Assembly (NCBI GenBank): GCA_900315245.1
Contig: OMYJ01000004.1
Location: 1 to 64,000 of the forward strand
Direction: 5' to 3'
DNA length: 64,000 nucleotides
Source of the DNA: an uncultured Bacteroidales bacterium
GTDB lineage: Bacteria; Bacteroidota; Bacteroidia; Bacteroidales; WCHB1-69
A model generated the notes under the pieces. The model was not told the DNA's origin, did not search any database, and saw nothing but the letters and a program-made list of their open reading frames with translations. The stretch's first letter is position 1. Every line of letters starts with the position of its first letter. Shown one piece after another: positions 31,033 to 39,946 of the stretch. The position numbers and the translations under genes were made by a program.

Positions 31033-32538
31033 ATGAAAAAAAATAGAATCTTATTCGCTTTGACGTTCCTGTTTTTTATGCTCGGGGGGCGCGCACAAAC
31101 CCTTGTCCCGAACGGACCGGAAACCGAAATTGAGGACGGCGCACGCCTCACCGTATTAGGTGAAGATGACCAATATCTTTATCTGTGCGGCGTTAAGAAA
31201 GGTTGGTACGACACGGATGATGACATGTACATCACTGTTTATGACAAACAAAAGAATGTCATAGCCGTGGAGCATGAAATAGATGAGGATTATGAGTTCA
31301 GGACTGCCTATTTGCGGGACAATGACGTGGTGCTTCTTGGCTACAAGTACAACAAAAAGACCAAGAGCGTGGATTATTATGAATCGTCGTTCCCGATTAT
31401 GGAGAAGAAACATAAAAAGTTGGTGCTTAATACAATATATAGTGTACCTGCCGAAGGGAAAAAGATTGCGACCGCACTCATTTTGCGATCTTCCGGCGAT
31501 AACAGGACCGTTTTCGTGACATACACCAAGCCAAGCAATTCGAAAACAGACGGTTATAGTCTTGACCTGCAGGTTGTTGATGCGGAGGGAAACACGCTCA
31601 ATCACGCGCAGAAGGAGTTCTCTGGTCCAAGTCCATACAAAGCGAAAGGGTTCTTGACCAATAACGGAGCCGTTTTTATTGAGGAGTTGGCGCAGAGTGG
31701 GAAAAATGTTCATTGGGGTGTGGGAATGGTGGCCTTCTCGTCAGGTGTGGCTCATCGCTATCTTACTGTAACTGCAGCCGGAAATGTGGTCCCAGTTGAA
31801 ATGACTGATAACAGCCGTGAAATCTCCAATCCTTGTGCGAGGATGTTGCCCGGCAAAAACGATCGTTTCTTCATCTTTGGCGAGACGAAAGAGGGTGTGG
31901 CGACCATCTTGGTTGATGAAGAAGGGGAACTGCAGAGCGAAAATTTCTTTGAATCGGAAAAACCGTTGGTCCCTGAAAACATTTCATACGAAGCGGAAAT
32001 GAAGGATGTGGGTTTTGTACCCGGCACGGTGTTGCCATTGCAAGATGGCCGCGTTATGGTGTTGGCGTACAGTTATTTGCAGTCAATGTGGTCAGATGGA
32101 AGAGCTGTCCACATCAACAACTATTATCAGAATATTTATTTGTATCTATTTGACAACAAGGGCGATATGCTGAATTCCACCGTTTTGCCTTACTCCTGTG
32201 TCGATGGTGGCGGCAACCATCAGGATATTCCTGTGGTTTTCGAGTGGAAAGGGGAAATTTGGTTGTTGTATAATGGGAATAAGGGAAACTATGGGACAAA
32301 GAAACCGAGCAAGTGGCACCGGTTGGTCTTCACGAAGCCTGAACCCCGTTGCATCGTAATGGGTCGTTTGGAAGACGATTTGAATTTCGAACCCAAAATC
32401 CTTTACGCACCAGCCAATCCGAATAAGACCATGTCATACGGAGAGTATTTCGACCAATTGATCAAAGTGACGGACGACGCGGTTTATTTCCTGATGTATC
32501 GCAAATCGGACAATTTTATTGACAAAATCACGGAGTAG
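31033..32538 (+). CDS. Secreted protein of unknown function, probably beta-propeller
   Basis: 501 aa with a signal peptide (M-K-K-N-R-I-L-F-A-L to G-G-R-A-Q). The body is rich in short beta-strand repeats such as Y-L-Y-L-C-G-V-K-K-G and I-Y-L-Y-L-F-D-N-K-G-D, which would suit a propeller. No catalytic motif or T9SS tail is visible and I do not recognise the family. It is followed by two more exported proteins on the same strand, but 32631 has its own promoter. Confidence 0.7.
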   Translation: MKKNRILFALTFLFFMLGGRAQTLVPNGPETEIEDGARLTVLGEDDQYLYLCGVKKGWYDTDDDMYITVYDKQKNVIAVEHEIDEDYEFRTAYLRDNDVVLLGYKYNKKTKSVDYYESSFPIMEKKHKKLVLNTIYSVPAEGKKIATALILRSSGDNRTVFVTYTKPSNSKTDGYSLDLQVVDAEGNTLNHAQKEFSGPSPYKAKGFLTNNGAVFIEELAQSGKNVHWGVGMVAFSSGVAHRYLTVTAAGNVVPVEMTDNSREISNPCARMLPGKNDRFFIFGETKEGVATILVDEEGELQSENFFESEKPLVPENISYEAEMKDVGFVPGTVLPLQDGRVMVLAYSYLQSMWSDGRAVHINNYYQNIYLYLFDNKGDMLNSTVLPYSCVDGGGNHQDIPVVFEWKGEIWLLYNGNKGNYGTKKPSKWHRLVFTKPEPRCIVMGRLEDDLNFEPKILYAPANPNKTMSYGEYFDQLIKVTDDAVYFLMYRKSDNFIDKITE

Positions 32539-32593
32539 GACATAGATAGGGGTTACGTATCGTGCAAACTGCATAATTACAAAATTATTTTTG

Positions 32594-32601
32594 TATCTTC
32601 G
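32594..32601 (+). promoter_or_regulatory. -7-like element before the 530-aa secreted protein gene
   Basis: TATCTTCG (one mismatch to TAnnTTTG), 29 bases upstream of the start. Confidence 0.45.
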
Positions 32602-32630
32602 CGGCATCATTGTTGATTAAACCTCGTGTT

Positions 32631-34223
32631 ATGAAAAAGTCTCTTCTGCTCCTTTTTGCGCTTGCTGCGCTTGCCCTTCAGGGACAAACCCTCACCGAAA
32701 GGCTTTTGTGGGAGGACACCACGGGCACGTATAAAATAGAACCGTATAGTTATACCATATCGTTTGACCGTGACGGAAATTACTGCTTCTGCGTGAAGAA
32801 AGACGGGAATCGAACGGCGGTCTCGAGCAAAGTACCGATAGATGGGCTCTGCTATGCCGGAGAAGGTTATTCCAAGTATGGGAGCAGCCGTTTTTTGCGC
32901 TTGTGTGATTCCGAAAACGCCGATCCTCTCTATGTTATGAATGGAGATGGAACGAATATCTACGGTCCGATAGCCGGCCCTGTGATAGGGTATCGTTCGG
33001 GAGGAACCCGTCAACATTTCGCCAACACTTCGCTCCGCAATGACACCGCTTTTTTCTATCTTGACGGTCGTTTGGTCTATTCTACTCCCCAAGAAACCAT
33101 CAAAAAATTCAAGCTAAAAGACGAAAACTGGGTGGATTTCAGCGACAACGGCAACGCGATCTATTACTTGGAACAGAATGAGCGTTTCGTGCTGTATGTC
33201 AACGACCAACCCGTTGATACTTCCGAACTTCATTTTGACGCATTGGCTATCAACGACAAAGGCGATTATCTTTATGCTAAACTCGTTAAGTTTGATATGC
33301 CGATTGAGAAATACGATTATGCGTACTTCATTCATACCAAAGACACTGTGTTTGACTATGTCAGAACCACTTGGAAATATGCCTTGAAAGAAGATGGAGC
33401 CTACTATTGCACTGGCGATGATTGCGGACCGGACTATCTTGTGTTGAACGGACGAATGCGCAAGGGCATCGAGGATTTCAGCAACATCACACTGCTTGAC
33501 AGCAATAATGCATTCTATACTTTTGAAAAAGACAATCATCTTTATCTGAATGTGAATGAAAATGATTATTTGGTTGATTTTGAAAGCCTTTCCAATCCTT
33601 CAATGGACTCAAACGGTCATTTTGCCTATTACGGGCTGAAAGATTATTACCTGTACAAGGTGGTAGATAATGTTATAATTGAAGAGCCGCTCTCAAAATA
33701 CGGTGTCAGGGCCATGCCCCTCTATATTTCGCCTCAAGGCAGTTCAGTGCATTATTTCAAGACGGATGATTCTGTTTATGTATATAAAGACGAAGAGTTG
33801 TTATTCAATCCGATACGTAGAACAGAGGAGTTCATGATATATCCTTGGGACGAGGTGTTGCCGAAGATGTGGGAGTATGGAAAGCCTTCGTATGGTCATT
33901 CCCTTTTCTGTATGAATTACGAAGACAAGGGCTATTTTGTTTATGACGGTCAATTCTCCGAAGCATTGTTGCCTCTGTTTAAGCAATACGGGGATAATCC
34001 GAAACCGGGCGGTGTCGTGGACGGGCTTTTCAATGGTTATGGTTATTTTGCAATCCTCAACACGGGTGAAAAGGAATATCAGGTTGTTGTCAATGGCAGG
34101 ATTTGTGCTGAACTGTATAATGTGGACAGCATCTTTTCTGAAAAAAGCTATTTTGACGGTCGGCATGTGACCTTTTATGGGATGAAAAACAATGCTGTTT
34201 ATCAATTTGTTGTGACATTATGA
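32631..34223 (+). CDS. Secreted repeat protein of unknown function (propeller-like)
   Basis: 530 aa from M-K-K-S-L-L-L-L-F, chosen because it starts the signal peptide and follows the promoter; an ATG-like start 7 codons upstream is not needed. Repeated strands such as F-V-L-Y-V-N-D-Q-P-V, A-F-F-Y-L-D-G-R-L-V and S-V-Y-V-Y-K-D-E-E-L-L suggest a propeller whose blades each carry a short Asp/Gly turn. It overlaps the next gene by 4 bases, so the two are coupled. Confidence 0.75.
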   Translation: MKKSLLLLFALAALALQGQTLTERLLWEDTTGTYKIEPYSYTISFDRDGNYCFCVKKDGNRTAVSSKVPIDGLCYAGEGYSKYGSSRFLRLCDSENADPLYVMNGDGTNIYGPIAGPVIGYRSGGTRQHFANTSLRNDTAFFYLDGRLVYSTPQETIKKFKLKDENWVDFSDNGNAIYYLEQNERFVLYVNDQPVDTSELHFDALAINDKGDYLYAKLVKFDMPIEKYDYAYFIHTKDTVFDYVRTTWKYALKEDGAYYCTGDDCGPDYLVLNGRMRKGIEDFSNITLLDSNNAFYTFEKDNHLYLNVNENDYLVDFESLSNPSMDSNGHFAYYGLKDYYLYKVVDNVIIEEPLSKYGVRAMPLYISPQGSSVHYFKTDDSVYVYKDEELLFNPIRRTEEFMIYPWDEVLPKMWEYGKPSYGHSLFCMNYEDKGYFVYDGQFSEALLPLFKQYGDNPKPGGVVDGLFNGYGYFAILNTGEKEYQVVVNGRICAELYNVDSIFSEKSYFDGRHVTFYGMKNNAVYQFVVTL

Positions 34224-35056
34224 AAACCAGACTAATACTATTGTTGCTGCTCTCGTTTAGCGTTGTCGCTTTCGGACAGAAAATGCCTTCCGACTATTTC
34301 CAGGAGGCGCACGATTATTTTGAGGAAGGCGAATTGGACAAGGCGTTGGCCGGATATATGTACATCGTGGAGAATCATCCCCGCAACGAGTTGTACCCGA
34401 GGGCATTGAACAATGCCGGATATATCTGTTTGCTACAGAATAATTATAAGAAGGCAATAGAAGTGTTCACCATAATCTTGGAAGGAAATCAGGACGAGCG
34501 TGAACCGTCGGGCGGAGGCATTATGGCATCCCCTTACGCCAATTATTGCCACCGAGCGGCCTCCCAAATCAGTGATTGTTATTATGAGTTGCGACAATAT
34601 GATTCTGCGTTGCATTATCTGGCTCTCTCCGACACTGTTTACCCCTTTCTGAGCGACTGCGGCAACGCCTACGCTGATAACGACATCCAAACCGCCTTGC
34701 GTTACGCAGACATCTATCAAAGACTCGGGCAACCCGACAAAGCCATCGAAAAACTCCTTCCGCAGGTTTTCAACACTGAATTGGCGGACAATTCGAAGAT
34801 TATCGCAAAATTGGAAAAACTGCTGAAAGGTAAACCGAAGTTGCTCGAACAGTTGGAAAAAGCCATTGAGGGTGTCTATCTGAAAACCTTCACCTCTGAT
34901 TACGGCGACTACGAACGTTATTGTATCAAGTGGCTTGGCGTTGAAATCCGTTATCCTAAACGATCATTCAACAGCGCAGACTACAACAAAGAGAATGTCA
35001 TGAAATGGATGCGAGAGAGCGAATTTTACCAGATGGTCGCGCAAATGAAACGGTAG
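34220..35056 (+). CDS. Exported tetratricopeptide-repeat protein
   Basis: 278 aa: signal peptide (to V-V-A-F-G-Q), then TPR-like helices, for example Y-F-E-E-G-E-L-D-K-A-L-A-G-Y-M-Y-I-V-E-N-H-P and A-L-N-N-A-G-Y-I-C-L-L-Q-N-N-Y-K-K-A-I-E. It begins inside the end of the propeller-like gene (ATGA overlap) and probably binds the same partner. The cell location is periplasm or outer membrane; role unknown. Confidence 0.78.
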   Translation: MKTRLILLLLLSFSVVAFGQKMPSDYFQEAHDYFEEGELDKALAGYMYIVENHPRNELYPRALNNAGYICLLQNNYKKAIEVFTIILEGNQDEREPSGGGIMASPYANYCHRAASQISDCYYELRQYDSALHYLALSDTVYPFLSDCGNAYADNDIQTALRYADIYQRLGQPDKAIEKLLPQVFNTELADNSKIIAKLEKLLKGKPKLLEQLEKAIEGVYLKTFTSDYGDYERYCIKWLGVEIRYPKRSFNSADYNKENVMKWMRESEFYQMVAQMKR

Positions 35057-35186
35057 TGATCGCTTTTTGTCTCTACAAAGTAGTATTTATGTTTTCATAT
35101 CGTGCCGCCTAAAATTAACAGTTAATTGTAAAGAAATGAAAATAAAAAATATTTTTCAAATATGATTTTTGTATTGGAAAAAATAT

Positions 35187-35194
35187 TATTATTG
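35187..35194 (+). promoter_or_regulatory. -7-like element of DUF5618-like copy 2
   Basis: TATTATTG, 24 bases upstream of the start; weaker than at the other two copies. The block AAAATTAACAGTTAATT (35110-35126) and AAAAAATATTTT (35146-35157) are shared with copies 1 and 3. Confidence 0.45.
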
Positions 35195-35218
35195 CCGCTG
35201 TATTAAATTTCAAAAATT

Positions 35219-35620
35219 ATGGAACAAAATAACCCCATCGAAGAGGCCCGGCGTTATGTGACCAACGCGCAAGAGATCATAGAGAAGTCCAAGTATGATC
35301 CAGTAACTAAGTTTTATTTAGACAAGAAGTATGTACGAATTGCGGGCGACACGTTGTGGAAAGGCTGTCTGATAGCATTGGATGCTGTGCTGAATGTGCG
35401 TCAAGGGAAAGGCCGTCCGTCGATTGAAAAATACAGAAAAGCCGCCGCCCAGCGCGATGGAAAACTGTTACAGTATGTTAACACGGGCTATGAGACCATG
35501 CACTTGCACATGGGCTATGACGGTACAAAGAATAAAAAGACTTGCGAAAGCGGTTTCGACATAGCTAACAACCTTATTAATTATTGTGCGAAACTCTATC
35601 GCAACGTCGCCTGTGCGTAA
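35219..35620 (+). CDS. DUF5618-like protein, copy 2 of 3
   Basis: 133 aa; closest to copy 3, with which it shares I-A-G/M-A-G-D-T-L-W-K-G-C-L-I-A-L-D-A and Y-x-N-T-G-Y. Family blocks are as described for 4290. It differs at the C-terminus (N-V-A-C-A) and in the penultimate helix (F-D-I-A-N-N-L-I-N-Y-C-A-K-L). Single gene, followed by a strong bidirectional terminator. Confidence 0.8.
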   Translation: MEQNNPIEEARRYVTNAQEIIEKSKYDPVTKFYLDKKYVRIAGDTLWKGCLIALDAVLNVRQGKGRPSIEKYRKAAAQRDGKLLQYVNTGYETMHLHMGYDGTKNKKTCESGFDIANNLINYCAKLYRNVACA

Positions 35621-35636
35621 CTACTAGCTGATAACT

Positions 35637-35672
35637 AAAAAGGGGAACCCTCCCGAGCTCCCCTTTTTTTTT
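35637..35672. terminator. Bidirectional terminator
   Basis: AAAAAGGGGA and CTCCCCTTTTTTTT around an 11-base loop, between the convergent DUF5618-like copy 2 and the aminotransferase. Confidence 0.75.
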
Positions 35673-35710
35673 ATTCAGCATTCAGCATTCATAATTCAGC
35701 ATTGAATTAG
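35673..35710. repeat. 7-base tandem array (ATTCAGC) at the aminotransferase stop
   Basis: Four to five copies ending at the stop codon (35707-35709). Confidence 0.8.
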
Positions 35711-37017
35711 TGGTTTTCCTTGAACAACTTCAGCCTCTCTTCCAGGATCGGGAACTGGCTGCGCGGGGTCAGGGAGACGCAGGCGCGCAAGCCCTCGCTG
35801 CGGTCGCTGCCGCAGGTGCTCAGCGAGATGGCGCTCACACCGTAGTACAGGAACTCGTGCAGGAGCTCTTCGCTGCTCATGCCGGGATAGGCCACGGTGA
35901 AGTAGAAACCGTCGGCAAGGGGCTTGTCGCCGTCCTTGTCATAGACAATCTCGAAGCCGTTGTCCAGGAACATCTTCTTCATGATGGAGGCCTTTTCGCC
36001 GTATTCCTTCACGTCTTCGATATAGTTGTAGGTACCGTCGTTGCAGCCCTTGAGGATAGCGGCCATGGCGTATTGCGCCGAGTGGGAGACACCGGAGCTG
36101 ATGGCATAGACCGTGCCGTAGATGATGGCGCGGCCCAGCTTCTTCATCTTGAAGTAGGGTTCCAGATCGTCGAACTCTCTGTTGTAGAGCTTCTTGGACA
36201 TGATCATCAGGGCGATACGCTCACCAGCGTAGCTAAAGGCCTTGGAGCCGGAGATCAGCAATGCGTAGTTGTCGGTGTATTTGCCTACGCTCGGCTGATA
36301 AGGCGGGATGCCCGGCGCTGAGATGTTCTGGCGGAAGTCCATGCCGAAATAGGCGAGGTCTTCAAAGACAAACACGTCGTACTTGTTGGCCATGTCGCCG
36401 ATGATCTGCAGCTCTTCTTCAGTGAAACAGATCCACGACGGGTTGTTGGGGTTGGAGTACATGATGGTGTGGATGTTGCCCTTTTCGAGGTAGCTTTCCA
36501 GTTTGGCTCTCAGCTTGGCGCCGCGGTGCTCATAGACGTCGAAGGTCTCGTATTTGAGGCCCATGACACGGTGCTGTTGCTTCTGCACGGGGAAGCCGGG
36601 GTCGATGAACAGGGTGGTGTCGCGCTCTTTGCGGCAGCGCACGAAGGTCATGAAACCGGCCATGCCGCCCATCATGGAACCGACGGTCGGGATGCAGTTC
36701 TCGGGTTCGACTTCCAGGTCGATGAAATTCTTGACGAAGCGAGCAGCCTCTTGTTTCAGAGCGGGAATACCCTCAATGTCAGGATAGATGGCGGCGACAC
36801 CCTTTTTCAGTGCCTCGATCTGCGCCTCCACGCCTACAGAGCACGGCGGAAGACCGGGAATGCCCATCTCCATGCGCACAAACTCCTTGCCGGAAGCCTG
36901 CTCGATTTCGTTGATCAGACGTTTCACCTCACGGATGGAGGCCTTGCCAACGCTGCTTATGCCGCTTTCAGCGACTTTCTTGTCCACAATTTCTGCGGGA
37001 ATTGGTGTATTTTTCAT
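35707..37017 (-). CDS. Class I/II pyridoxal-phosphate aminotransferase
   Basis: 436 aa from M-K-N-T-P-I-P-A-E; the frame runs upstream only through repeats. The PLP lysine is in I-S-G-S-K-A-F-S-Y-A-G-E-R-I-A-L, preceded by S-N-P-N-N-P-S-W and E-D-L-A-Y-F-G-M-D. These are features of the aspartate/tyrosine aminotransferase fold, close to LL-DAP- or aromatic-type enzymes of Bacteroidota; the substrate cannot be read. Single gene with its own promoter. Confidence 0.9.
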   Translation of the reverse strand: MKNTPIPAEIVDKKVAESGISSVGKASIREVKRLINEIEQASGKEFVRMEMGIPGLPPCSVGVEAQIEALKKGVAAIYPDIEGIPALKQEAARFVKNFIDLEVEPENCIPTVGSMMGGMAGFMTFVRCRKERDTTLFIDPGFPVQKQQHRVMGLKYETFDVYEHRGAKLRAKLESYLEKGNIHTIMYSNPNNPSWICFTEEELQIIGDMANKYDVFVFEDLAYFGMDFRQNISAPGIPPYQPSVGKYTDNYALLISGSKAFSYAGERIALMIMSKKLYNREFDDLEPYFKMKKLGRAIIYGTVYAISSGVSHSAQYAMAAILKGCNDGTYNYIEDVKEYGEKASIMKKMFLDNGFEIVYDKDGDKPLADGFYFTVAYPGMSSEELLHEFLYYGVSAISLSTCGSDRSEGLRACVSLTPRSQFPILEERLKLFKENH

Positions 37018-37056
37018 ACTGATATATTGATAGTTATAAATTCGGTGAATTTTCGG

Positions 37057-37064
37057 CAAAGATA
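37057..37064 (-). promoter_or_regulatory. -7 element of the aminotransferase gene
   Basis: TATCTTTG on the minus strand, 39 bases upstream of the start. Confidence 0.6.
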
Positions 37065-37098
37065 CACATTTTATGGATATATGTGTACGAATATATTT

Positions 37099-37210
37099 CA
37101 ATAACTTAGACTTAGACTTAAACCTAGACTTAGACTTAAACCTAGACTTAGACTTAGACTGTGGTCTATGTTTATGTCTAAGTCTAAGTCTATGTTTATG
37201 TCGATGTCTT
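37099..37210. repeat. 6-base tandem array in both orientations (CTTAGA/TCTAAG)
   Basis: About nine CTTAGA-type units followed by about eight units of the complement, so the 110 bases can fold into one long hairpin between lptD and the aminotransferase. Confidence 0.8.
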
Positions 37211-37258
37211 GACATGAGGGAGAAGACACATATCTCCCCAAACTCCTACGTCTCAAAT

Positions 37259-39871
37259 CTACAGATTGTTCGTGAAGTCTTGATGCAGGTTCAGCTTCAG
37301 CACATCTTTCAGCGTGGAGGACTTCACGTTGATGGTGAACTGCCAGCCCTTGCGGTAGCCAAACGGGATCCAGTTGAAGCTCATCTCCCAGCAGTGCATA
37401 TCGCGATAGAAGTCCAACGATGTGTACGACAGTGACTTCTGGACGAAATCGTAGCCCGTGGTGAAGCCGATTCTCCACTTTTTGGTGACTTGTACGTCGC
37501 CGGCGACACCAAGCGTATGCACCATGTTGAACTTGTAGGGTTTCAGCTCCTCGCCCGTGAAGAGGGGGCGATAATAGTCGAGGTTGTCGTTGATGCCATA
37601 GGTGAACGAGTAGTTGAAGGTCAGCGACCACGGCAACCGGTTGCGCTGGCGCTCCTCATCCTTGGACTTGAATGTGTTTTGGTCAATGCGGTAGTTGAGG
37701 GAGACACTGTAGGTGCCGGAGGAGAAACGCAGGAGACGGTGGTTGGCTTTCCACTCGGTGACATTCACGCGCCGGCCCTGCTCGTTGATGCTGTAAGGGT
37801 CAAAAATGAAACTGTAAGTCAGATACAGTTGCTTGAAAAGAGTGCTGCGGCCTGACATGGTGAACAATGACCATTTCATGGAATCGGCGGCAAAATCGTA
37901 GTACATGGAGATGTTGAAGTTGTCAATGAGCGGTACCTTTTTCAATCCCGTGATGGTGTCCTTTCGGGAACGGACCTTGATTTCCAGGTTGTTACCGAAG
38001 GATACTTGCGCACGTGCCTGCATGCGGTTGCTCCCGGGACCGAAGATGGAGTTGTCGTAGTAATTGTACTCGACCAGGTCGCCGGTCATGGGATTGACGT
38101 ATGAGGCGGTGTGGCGTCCGTTTAGCAGCGGTTGAAAATTGAAACTCAGTGTCGGAGTGATGATGTGGCGGATGGCATTCAGACCGCCTTTCTTGAAGAG
38201 GTACATGAAGTAGATCTTCGTGGTTAGATTCGAGGAAATCATAAGATCGTGTACGGCCCCGAACTTGCGGTGGAAGTCCGTCTGCATCGTAGGAACGGAC
38301 TCCTCTGAACCATTCCAAGTCATGTGGCGGGTGTAATGTTGCAGGTACCACTTCTCGGTCAGCGTGATAGATGTGTTCCAGTTGATGGTTTTGGCAATCT
38401 TGATGGGAATGGTGATGGGCACGGTGTGCATGATGCCGGTCTCGAAATGTTCCCAAGTGATGGGTTTGAGGAACAGAGAATCGAGGGTGTTGACCTGCCC
38501 GATAAGCTGGGACGACCATTTCATGGAGATGTTGTCATACCATTTCAACTTTCCGGTTTTGTTTTTCTTGCGGAATGGATAGAATTGGGCCACAGACATA
38601 TTGATGTTGGGCAGTTTCATGTTGATGGTGTGGTTGCCGGTGTTTTGCGAGTAGGAGATGGTGGCATCGAAGAAAAAGAAGTCAGCGGCCGAAGTGGAGA
38701 AGTTGACGGTGGAGGTGAACTGGTTTGAGAGGTAGTCGTTTGCTGGAGTCATGTTGTAGCGGGCGTAGTTGGCACTCTGGATGTCAATGTGCGCGTTGAA
38801 ACGGGTCCGGGGATGCGATTTGACATCCTGCTTGTGGTCCCAATAGATTTTGTAGTTGTTCGTCTTCCTGAAATTGGCCGTGTCGATGCGGATGCCCGTG
38901 AGAGAGCGTGCGTAAGCCAATTCAACGACGCCGCTGCACATGTAACGGAACACATAGTTCGACTTGGCTTTGATGGCCCAGCTTCCACGGGTGTAGAGGT
39001 CGGCGGACAGCAAAAGGTCGATGTTGTCGTTGATGGCGAAATAGAAGCCGAGATCTTTCAAATAAAAGCCCATGGAGCCGGACTGCCCGAAAGAGGGCAT
39101 CACCAGTCCGGACTTGTGACGGGAATCCAGCGGGAAAAAGGCGAACGGTAAAGCCAATGGCGTAGGCACGTTCGTGAAACTCAGGTATGCGGGGCCGATC
39201 AGGATCTTGTCGTGCTGGATGACCTTGGCTTTGGAAAAAGTGATCTCGTAATGCGGGTCGCCGAGCTCACAGGTGGTGTATTTCCCTCGTTTGATGTACG
39301 CGACATTGTCCCCGATCTTCTTGACCTGCTCCCCGTGGATGAAGCCGTCGTCCTGTGTGGTGATCACATGCGAGATTTTGCCCTTTTGGGTGTTGAAGTT
39401 GTACATGATCTCCCTGGCGTTGTAGTGCGCTTCCGCTTGTGAAAAGACGGGGAAACCGTGCATGTTCCCGTTGGAATCGGCCACCCCGCAGGCATACAAC
39501 TCGTTGTGAATGAAGTCAATTTCGATATAGTCGGCACGCAGTTCCATGTCTTCGTATTGCACCATGGCATCGCCGAACAGGTATGTGTAGCGGTTTTGCA
39601 AATCGTTCACCACCGAGTCGCGGGCACTGTATTTGACGATCGAGGTGATGGCGTTTGGGGAGATGATTTTAGAGGATCGGAGGGAAATCGCTGCCGAATC
39701 TGCGTATGTCGGATTGGAGATTTCGACGACGGTGGTGTCCGTTTTGGCCCGCGCCGGCCTCCGTGGTTTTACGCCCTGAGGGAAAACTTGAAAATATAAT
39801 ACACTGAATATGAATACCATAAGGAGCTTATGGAAATATGAAAAATCCAGTGTGTATATTTTTTTAATCAA
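37259..39871 (-). CDS. lptD: LptD-like outer membrane LPS-assembly protein
   Basis: 870 aa from TTG at 39871 (M-I-K-K-I-Y-T-L) or 853 aa from ATG at 39820; the first gives the better signal peptide. An OstA/LptA-like N-terminal domain (G-D-A-M-V-Q-Y-E-D-M-E-L-R-A-D-Y-I-E-I-D) is followed by a long beta-barrel (alternating aromatic strands, about 250-870). It inserts lipopolysaccharide in the outer leaflet. The two disulfide cysteine pairs of E. coli LptD are not evident, as is usual in this phylum. It is divergent from the amidase gene. Confidence 0.88.
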   Translation of the reverse strand: MIKKIYTLDFSYFHKLLMVFIFSVLYFQVFPQGVKPRRPARAKTDTTVVEISNPTYADSAAISLRSSKIISPNAITSIVKYSARDSVVNDLQNRYTYLFGDAMVQYEDMELRADYIEIDFIHNELYACGVADSNGNMHGFPVFSQAEAHYNAREIMYNFNTQKGKISHVITTQDDGFIHGEQVKKIGDNVAYIKRGKYTTCELGDPHYEITFSKAKVIQHDKILIGPAYLSFTNVPTPLALPFAFFPLDSRHKSGLVMPSFGQSGSMGFYLKDLGFYFAINDNIDLLLSADLYTRGSWAIKAKSNYVFRYMCSGVVELAYARSLTGIRIDTANFRKTNNYKIYWDHKQDVKSHPRTRFNAHIDIQSANYARYNMTPANDYLSNQFTSTVNFSTSAADFFFFDATISYSQNTGNHTINMKLPNINMSVAQFYPFRKKNKTGKLKWYDNISMKWSSQLIGQVNTLDSLFLKPITWEHFETGIMHTVPITIPIKIAKTINWNTSITLTEKWYLQHYTRHMTWNGSEESVPTMQTDFHRKFGAVHDLMISSNLTTKIYFMYLFKKGGLNAIRHIITPTLSFNFQPLLNGRHTASYVNPMTGDLVEYNYYDNSIFGPGSNRMQARAQVSFGNNLEIKVRSRKDTITGLKKVPLIDNFNISMYYDFAADSMKWSLFTMSGRSTLFKQLYLTYSFIFDPYSINEQGRRVNVTEWKANHRLLRFSSGTYSVSLNYRIDQNTFKSKDEERQRNRLPWSLTFNYSFTYGINDNLDYYRPLFTGEELKPYKFNMVHTLGVAGDVQVTKKWRIGFTTGYDFVQKSLSYTSLDFYRDMHCWEMSFNWIPFGYRKGWQFTINVKSSTLKDVLKLNLHQDFTNNL

Positions 39872-39897
39872 AGGGAAAAACCTTTAGTCAATAATTA

Positions 39898-39905
39898 TAT
39901 TTTTG
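39898..39905 (+). promoter_or_regulatory. -7 element of the amidase gene
   Basis: TATTTTTG, 41 bases upstream of the start. Confidence 0.6.
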
Positions 39906-39946
39906 CAAGAAAAAATCAGCAAAGATAATTAAAAAATCGCAATCCG

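Noticed and set aside
37018..37215. N-terminal extension of the aminotransferase (rich in R, H, K, S)
   Set aside because: Encoded by the CTTAGA/TCTAAG array and the promoter region; the conserved protein starts at 37017.
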